The translations under genes were made by a program, and so were the position numbers. Shown here in pieces: positions 14,208-17,784 of a stretch of DNA of 17,784 nt. The notes beneath the pieces are model-generated. The model was given only the letters and a program-made list of their open reading frames with translations, was not told the DNA's origin and did no database searches. The first letter of the stretch is position 1; each line of letters begins with the position of its first letter. The DNA lies in the NCBI GenBank assembly GCA_019454625.1, contig JACFNY010000007.1:726-18509 (forward strand). The letters are read 5' to 3'. This stretch comes from Sphingomonadaceae bacterium (GTDB lineage: Bacteria > Pseudomonadota > Alphaproteobacteria > Sphingomonadales > Sphingomonadaceae).

Positions 14208-14921
14208 ATGGCGGGCGGATGTTGCGGCGGTTGTGAAACAAAAGCGCCGGTCGAGGACAAGGCATGGCGGCGGGTGCTCTGGATCGCGCTTGCGATCAAT
14301 GCCGGCATGTTCGCGGTGGAGATCGCGGCGGGCGTCGCGGCGCACTCCGCCTCGCTGAAGGCCGATGCGCTCGATTTCCTGGGGGACAGCGCCAATTACG
14401 CAATCAGCCTCGGCGTCGCGGGCATGGCGCTCGAGTGGCGCGCACGGGCGGCACTGCTGAAAGGCACGTCGCTGCTGCTGCTCGGCCTTTGGGTGCTGGG
14501 AAGCACGGTGTGGATGGCGGCGGCGGGCACGCTGCCGAAGGCGGAGACGATGGGCATCGTCGGCGTGCTTGCGCTTCTCGCCAACTTCGCCTGTGCGGTC
14601 ATGCTGTGGCGGCACCGCGACGGCGACGCCAACCGCCGCTCGGTGTGGATCTGTTCGCGCAACGACGCGATCGGCAACATCGCCGTGGTAGCAGCGGCGC
14701 TCGGCGTGTTCGGCACCGGCACGGCGTGGCCCGATCTGGCGGTTGCGGCGGTCCTCGCGGGGCTCGGCGTCAGCGGCGGCTGGCAGATCATCCGGCAGGC
14801 ACGCGGCGAACTGAAAACGAGTCGCGGCCCTCAGGCGATCGCGATCGTATCGGCCGGCGAAAGCCGCCCGACAAGCGCCAGCAGCGCGTCGCGTGAAACC
14901 GCGACACAGCCCTGCGTATAG
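14208..14921 (+). CDS. Compact CDF-type heavy-metal cation transporter
   Basis: This 237-residue inner-membrane protein has six hydrophobic segments of a cation diffusion facilitator: VLWIALAINAGMFAVEIAAG, LDFLGDSANYAISLGVAG, LLKGTSLLLLGLWVLGS, IVGVLALLANFACAVMLW, NDAIGNIAVVAAALGVFG and WPDLAVAAVLAGLGVSGGW. Metal-site candidates are Asp53, Asp56 and Asp60 in segment 2 and Asn152/Asp153 in segment 5. The N-terminus MAGGCCGGCETK holds three cysteines (5, 6, 9), a probable metal-capture site. The usual cytosolic C-terminal domain is missing. It probably exports Zn/Cd/Pb-like ions by proton antiport and is switched on by the divergent MerR. Start ATG 14208 has GAGGG upstream. Residues 208-237 are read antisense to the next gene and look non-native. 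Confidence 0.85.
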   Translation: MAGGCCGGCETKAPVEDKAWRRVLWIALAINAGMFAVEIAAGVAAHSASLKADALDFLGDSANYAISLGVAGMALEWRARAALLKGTSLLLLGLWVLGSTVWMAAAGTLPKAETMGIVGVLALLANFACAVMLWRHRDGDANRRSVWICSRNDAIGNIAVVAAALGVFGTGTAWPDLAVAAVLAGLGVSGGWQIIRQARGELKTSRGPQAIAIVSAGESRPTSASSASRETATQPCV

Positions 14922-15334
14922 GGCTTCTCCGCCGTGCAGTGCAGGAAGATGGCGCTGCCCATGCCGGGCACCGGCGGCGCGTCGTTGTGGCCGAGGATGA
15001 CGATGAGGTCGTAAAGCCCGTCGTCGCGCCACAAATGCTCGGCCGAGAAGGGATGCGGGTGGCGCACCGGCCGGTTGTAGGCGCGGTCGCGCACGTCGTC
15101 GGACCAGCCGTCGCTTTGGTGCAGCCACCGCCACGGCAGCGCGGTTTTCGGCGCTTGCATTCGGTCCGGCCGCACCAGCAGCGCGCGGACGGCATAGGTG
15201 CCGCGCGGCGTCATGGCGTCACCTTCACGCTTGTCGGCGGCATCCGTGGCGCCCGCCTTGCCGATCAGGCAGGGTATGGTGTTGCCGAATGCGGTGAGGG
15301 TGCGGGCAGCGGTGTCGACGCGAATGGCGCTCAA
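14831..15334 (-). CDS. YkuD-domain L,D-transpeptidase family protein
   Basis: This 167-residue protein has the YkuD catalytic core: MTPRGTYAVRALLVRPDR, YDLIVILGHND, GMGSAIFLHCTAEKPYTQGCVAVS, with the catalytic pair His132 and Cys143. Such enzymes cross-link peptidoglycan stem peptides or attach proteins to them in the periplasm. No signal peptide or membrane anchor precedes the core, which is odd for a cell-wall enzyme. The best start is TTG (15332-15334), overlapping the ribA stop as TTGA; no ATG or GTG is suitably placed. Its last 91 nt overlap the convergent transporter gene. Confidence 0.82.
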   Translation of the reverse strand: MSAIRVDTAARTLTAFGNTIPCLIGKAGATDAADKREGDAMTPRGTYAVRALLVRPDRMQAPKTALPWRWLHQSDGWSDDVRDRAYNRPVRHPHPFSAEHLWRDDGLYDLIVILGHNDAPPVPGMGSAIFLHCTAEKPYTQGCVAVSRDALLALVGRLSPADTIAIA

Positions 15335-16392
15335 AGCATGTGCCCGGTGCGGTCGCGCTTGGTGCGCAGGTACGCCTCGTTGTGCGCGCCCTCGCCGGCC
15401 TTGAGGGGCAGCCGCTCGGCGACGCTGATGCCTTCCGCCTCCAGCCCCGCGACCTTCGCCGGGTTGTTGGTGAGCAGGCGCACGCGCGCGAAGCCGAGTG
15501 CCTTCAGCATGTTCGCGGCCAGCGCGAACTCGCGCTCGTCGATCTCGAAGCCGAGGCGCAGATTGGCGTCTACCGTGTCGAAACCCTGGTCCTGCAGCGC
15601 ATAGGCGCGCAGCTTGTTGATGAGGCCGATGCCGCGCCCCTCCTGCTGGAGATAGAGCAGGATGCCGCCGCCCGATGCAGCGATGGCGTCGAGCGCGGCA
15701 TGGAGCTGGTCGCCGCAATCGCATTTCAGCGAGCCGAGCAGGTCGCCGGTGAGGCAGGAGCTGTGCAGGCGCACGAGCGGCGTCGCGGCGTAGGGGTCGC
15801 CGATCAACAGCGCGAGGTGCTCCGGCCCGCCCGGCAGGCGGAAGGCGGCGATTTCGGTCTTCTCGTGCGCCTTGATGGGCAGGCGCGCGCGGCTCACCAG
15901 TTTCAGCGCGCCGGTTTCTGCGAAGCGCTCGATGTCCGCCGCCGCCACGACATCATCCGCCGCGCTGCCCTCGATCACGAACAGAGCAGGCAGCAGCCCG
16001 GCGTGCTTGGCAAGGCTGAGCGCTGCCCGCCCGGCGCGTTCGATGCGCCCCGGCGGCAGGCTGCGGAACGGGCCTTTCATCGGCGTCGCGAGGTCGAGCA
16101 CCGGGTCGGCGACCGCGCGCGCCGTATCGAGGTCGAGCCACGGCGCACGCTCGACCAGCACCGCCTGCATCCCCGCCGCCGCGAGTTGGTTGCCGAGGCC
16201 GAGGAAGGCGGCGCGCTTGTCGGTGAGCAGCACGTTCGCACGGGCCTCGCCCTCGAACGCGGCGAGCGATTCGGGATCGGCGAGTTCGATGGCGAGCACG
16301 GCGATCGCCGCCGCGCCGTCCGTCACCTGCACGGGGTGGCCGCGCCGCAGCGCGTCGATCGCGCGCTCGGCGCTTTGCGCGGCGCTCGTCAA
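15331..16392 (-). CDS. ribA: GTP cyclohydrolase II with an extra N-terminal domain
   Basis: RibA opens GTP in the first step of riboflavin synthesis. The C-terminal part (about residues 165-353) is complete: VRLHSSCLTGDLLGSLKCDC with zinc ligands Cys213, Cys224 and Cys226, LLYLQQEGRGIGLINKLRAYALQDQG, DTVDAN, and LLTNNPAKVAGL. The first about 165 residues (AIDALRRGHPVQVTDG start) form an additional domain. It lacks the acidic and histidine motifs of DHBP synthase (RibB), so this is not a bifunctional RibBA. The frame stays open upstream to 16710, antisense-like within xthA; the real start is most likely TTG (16390-16392), which overlaps the xthA stop as TTGA and just precedes the conserved AIDALRRG. 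Confidence 0.92.
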   Translation of the reverse strand: MTSAAQSAERAIDALRRGHPVQVTDGAAAIAVLAIELADPESLAAFEGEARANVLLTDKRAAFLGLGNQLAAAGMQAVLVERAPWLDLDTARAVADPVLDLATPMKGPFRSLPPGRIERAGRAALSLAKHAGLLPALFVIEGSAADDVVAAADIERFAETGALKLVSRARLPIKAHEKTEIAAFRLPGGPEHLALLIGDPYAATPLVRLHSSCLTGDLLGSLKCDCGDQLHAALDAIAASGGGILLYLQQEGRGIGLINKLRAYALQDQGFDTVDANLRLGFEIDEREFALAANMLKALGFARVRLLTNNPAKVAGLEAEGISVAERLPLKAGEGAHNEAYLRTKRDRTGHML

Positions 16393-17180
16393 AGCGCGAA
16401 CTCCGCGACGAGCGGAATGTGGTCGGAGGGTTTCTCCCAGCTCCGCGCGGGCTCCAGCACGCGGAAGCCCGTGAGCGTGTCCTTCATCGCGGGGGAGGCC
16501 CACACGTGATCGAGCCGCCGCCCGCGGTCGTTCACCGTGTGGTCCCTGTTGCGGTAGCTCCACCACGTGTAGAGCCGCCCCGGCGCGGGCACGTGCGTGC
16601 GCGCCACGTCCACCCAGTCGTGGCTCTGCATCAGGCCGGTGAGCGCCTCCACCTCGACCGGCGTGTGGCTGACGACGTCGAGCAGCGCCTTGTGGCTCCA
16701 CACGTCGCATTCGAGCGGCGCGATGTTGAAATCGCCGAGGATGATCGTGGGATCGCGCAAGCGTTCGGACCAGCGCGTCATGCGCTGCACGAAATCCAGC
16801 TTCTGCCCGAACTTCGGGTTCAGCGTGCGGTCCGGGATGTCGCCGCCCGCGGGCACGTAGACGTTTTCGAGCAGGATGCCATTCGGCAGCCGCACGCCGA
16901 TGTGGCGCGCCTCGCCGTTGTCCTGCCAGTCGAACCGGCGTTCCTCGACGAGCGGCAGCTTCGAAAGGATGGCGACGCCGTGGTGCATCCGCTGGCCGTT
17001 CAGGATCACATGCGGGTAGCCGAGTCGCTGGATCGCGGCGAGCGGGAAATCCGTGTTCTGCGCCTTGGTTTCCTGAAGGCAGATGATGTCGGGCGATTCG
17101 TCCCGCACCAGCTGCGCGATGATGGGCAGGCGGATGCGGACGGAGTTGATGTTCCAGCTGGCGATCTTGAGACGGGGCAT
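16389..17180 (-). CDS. xthA: Exodeoxyribonuclease III
   Basis: XthA is the AP endonuclease and 3'-5' exonuclease of base-excision repair. The 263-residue protein has all catalytic motifs of the endonuclease/exonuclease/phosphatase fold: ASWNINSVR at the start, ICLQETK with the Mg-binding Glu37, NVYVPAGG with Tyr108, GDFNIAP with Asp150 and Asn152, RRLDHVWAS with Asp224, and SDHIPLVAEF with Asp253/His254. Length is standard. The start ATG (17178-17180) gives the family N-terminus MPRLKIASWN. It follows lolA at a 245-bp gap that contains a possible promoter and two hairpins, and runs into ribA by a TTGA overlap. Confidence 0.96.
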   Translation of the reverse strand: MPRLKIASWNINSVRIRLPIIAQLVRDESPDIICLQETKAQNTDFPLAAIQRLGYPHVILNGQRMHHGVAILSKLPLVEERRFDWQDNGEARHIGVRLPNGILLENVYVPAGGDIPDRTLNPKFGQKLDFVQRMTRWSERLRDPTIILGDFNIAPLECDVWSHKALLDVVSHTPVEVEALTGLMQSHDWVDVARTHVPAPGRLYTWWSYRNRDHTVNDRGRRLDHVWASPAMKDTLTGFRVLEPARSWEKPSDHIPLVAEFAL

Positions 17181-17233
17181 GGCGAGCGGCTTAGCAAGGC
17201 CGAACGCCGACGCAAAGGGCTCAGAAATGCGTA

Positions 17234-17269
17234 GGCCCCCGCCTCCGAGGAGAAGACGGGGGCCCTTTT
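17234..17269. repeat. Extragenic palindrome / possible terminator
   Basis: GGCCCCCG (17234-17241) and CGGGGGCC (17257-17264) are exact complements, with a small CCTC/GAGG hairpin nested inside and CTTTT (17265-17269) following on the plus strand. Translated on the minus strand it reads PSSPRRRGP, which I associate with a common REP-like repeat of sphingomonads. It lies between lolA and xthA. Confidence 0.5.
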
Positions 17270-17283
17270 GCGCTCGTCACGCA

Positions 17284-17335
17284 AGTCGGCGGCGGGTCCG
17301 GGCAACAGGGGGCAAATCCCGAACACCAGCCGACT
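17284..17335 (-). promoter_or_regulatory. Hairpin at the predicted start of the xthA transcript
   Basis: On the minus strand AGTCGGC (17335-17329) pairs with GCCGACT (17290-17284), with GTTCGGG/CCCGGAC nested inside. The stem begins where the promoter at 17342-17370 would start transcription. It could be a 5'-leader structure or the 5' end of a short RNA. Confidence 0.35.
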
Positions 17336-17341
17336 GAACGC

Positions 17342-17370
17342 AATTTAGGTGCCCGATGCTGTCGCTTCAA
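17342..17370 (-). promoter_or_regulatory. Candidate promoter for xthA-ribA-L,D-transpeptidase
   Basis: On the minus strand TTGAAG (17370-17365) and TAAATT (17347-17342) are separated by exactly 17 bp. It is the only reasonable sigma-70-like pair that I found in the gap and points towards xthA, with a leader of about 155 nt. Confidence 0.4.
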
Positions 17371-17425
17371 TGAACGGGCCGTCGCTTGATCAGCAAATTC
17401 GACCGTTCCGCCTCCGAATCTCCGT

Positions 17426-17784
17426 TCAGCGGCTGCCGGGGCGGCTACGCGGGCGCGGGTCGCGGTAGCGGAAGGCATTGTCGTTCACGGGCACGTTGAA
17501 CGCGATGTTGGTGAGATCGACGCGCGTGGTGTTGCCCTGCGCGTCGAGCACGCGCCAGCCTTTCAGCTCGAGTCCGCCGGGGGCGGTCCGGTCGCGCTCG
17601 AAGAAGAGGGTGATGACGCCGTATTCGGGATGCTTCGCGTCCTTCGCCTCCACCGTCAGCGCCTTCGGCGTCGAGGATACGATACGCGCGAAACGCGAAA
17701 GGTCGGCGTCCGCATCGAGCAGCACCGAAAGCGGCGTCTGCTTGATCGGATAGCGCGAGACCTGTGCCACCTGATAGTCGATCA
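17426..17784 (-). CDS. lolA: LolA-family outer-membrane lipoprotein carrier, C-terminal part
   Basis: The 5' end lies beyond the window. The visible 119 residues run IDYQVAQVSRYPIKQTPLSVLLD, then KALTVEAKDAKHPEYGVITLFFE, LELKGWRVLDAQGNTTRVDLTNIAFNVPVNDNAFRYRDPRP. This matches the second half of LolA, the periplasmic chaperone that ferries lipoproteins from LolCDE to LolB; the RYPI...TPL and GWRVLDAQGN stretches are characteristic. The ORF appears to start with a GTG at 17770, but the homologous sequence continues upstream of it, so that is internal. LolA next to xthA is a common alphaproteobacterial neighbourhood. The tail is basic (RPRSRPGSR). Confidence 0.85.
   Translation of the reverse strand, partial: IDYQVAQVSRYPIKQTPLSVLLDADADLSRFARIVSSTPKALTVEAKDAKHPEYGVITLFFERDRTAPGGLELKGWRVLDAQGNTTRVDLTNIAFNVPVNDNAFRYRDPRPRSRPGSR

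Noticed and set aside
14141..14395. Upstream extension of the merR frame
   Set aside because: It runs through the operator and into the divergent transporter; MerR homology starts at MGLKIGALAR.
16393..16710. Upstream extension of the ribA frame
   Set aside because: It lies wholly inside xthA in another frame and reads as Arg/Ala-rich shadow sequence. The TTG at 16392 fits the conserved N-terminus.
17006..17326. Minus-strand ORF upstream of xthA (106 codons)
   Set aside because: Reads through the palindromic repeat (PSSPRRRGP) and overlaps xthA in another frame.
1..17784. CRISPR arrays, transposases, integrases, toxin-antitoxin or defence genes
   Set aside because: No regularly spaced repeats or such gene families were found on either strand.

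Overview
The window is a GC-rich chromosomal stretch from an alphaproteobacterium, most likely a sphingomonad (Sphingomonadales). This rests on the gene order DUF3576-leuS-lptE-holA, the DUF2948 and UPF0262 families (largely alphaproteobacterial), an alphaproteobacterial-type dCTP deaminase, the lolA-xthA-ribA-L,D-transpeptidase order, and two intergenic palindromes of a kind I recall as widespread in alphaproteobacteria. No rRNA, CRISPR array, insertion sequence or phage gene is visible. Most of the DNA is housekeeping.

Layout. 1-643 (+): the end of a membrane flippase of the polysaccharide/LPS biosynthesis family. 690-2361 (-): murA followed by a DUF2948 gene with an 8-nt overlap. 2362-2471: two strong palindromes. 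2456-4412 (-): UPF0262, dcd and rarD in one run, preceded by tRNA-Arg(ACG) with its own promoter (4488-4607). 4695-5213 (+): a small lipoprotein. 5214-5642: a 429-bp gap with no convincing gene but a highly self-complementary segment ending in a terminator, a candidate non-coding RNA, followed by a small ORF. 5899-10374 (-): the DUF3576-leuS-lptE-holA operon (leucyl-tRNA synthesis, LPS export, replication clamp loading).

10598-11383 (+): an outer-membrane barrel-like protein with a structured leader. 11441-11992 (-): a ThiE/TenI-fold protein whose start is 22 bp from the divergent yggS-type PLP-homeostasis gene (12015-12677). A saccharopine-dehydrogenase-like reductase follows. 13703-14921: a divergent MerR regulator and CDF-type cation transporter pair sharing a perfect MerR-type operator. 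Both of its outer ends run antisense into the flanking genes. 14831-17784 (-): lolA (partial), xthA, ribA and a YkuD-type L,D-transpeptidase. The last two junctions are both TTGA stop/start overlaps.

The best candidates for something undescribed are the structured RNA at about 5300-5513, the uORF-plus-hairpin leader at 10511-10586, the metal-cassette junctions, the repeated TTGA coupling, and the ThiE-like protein that has lost key substrate residues. No clearly novel multi-gene defence or metabolic system is visible.
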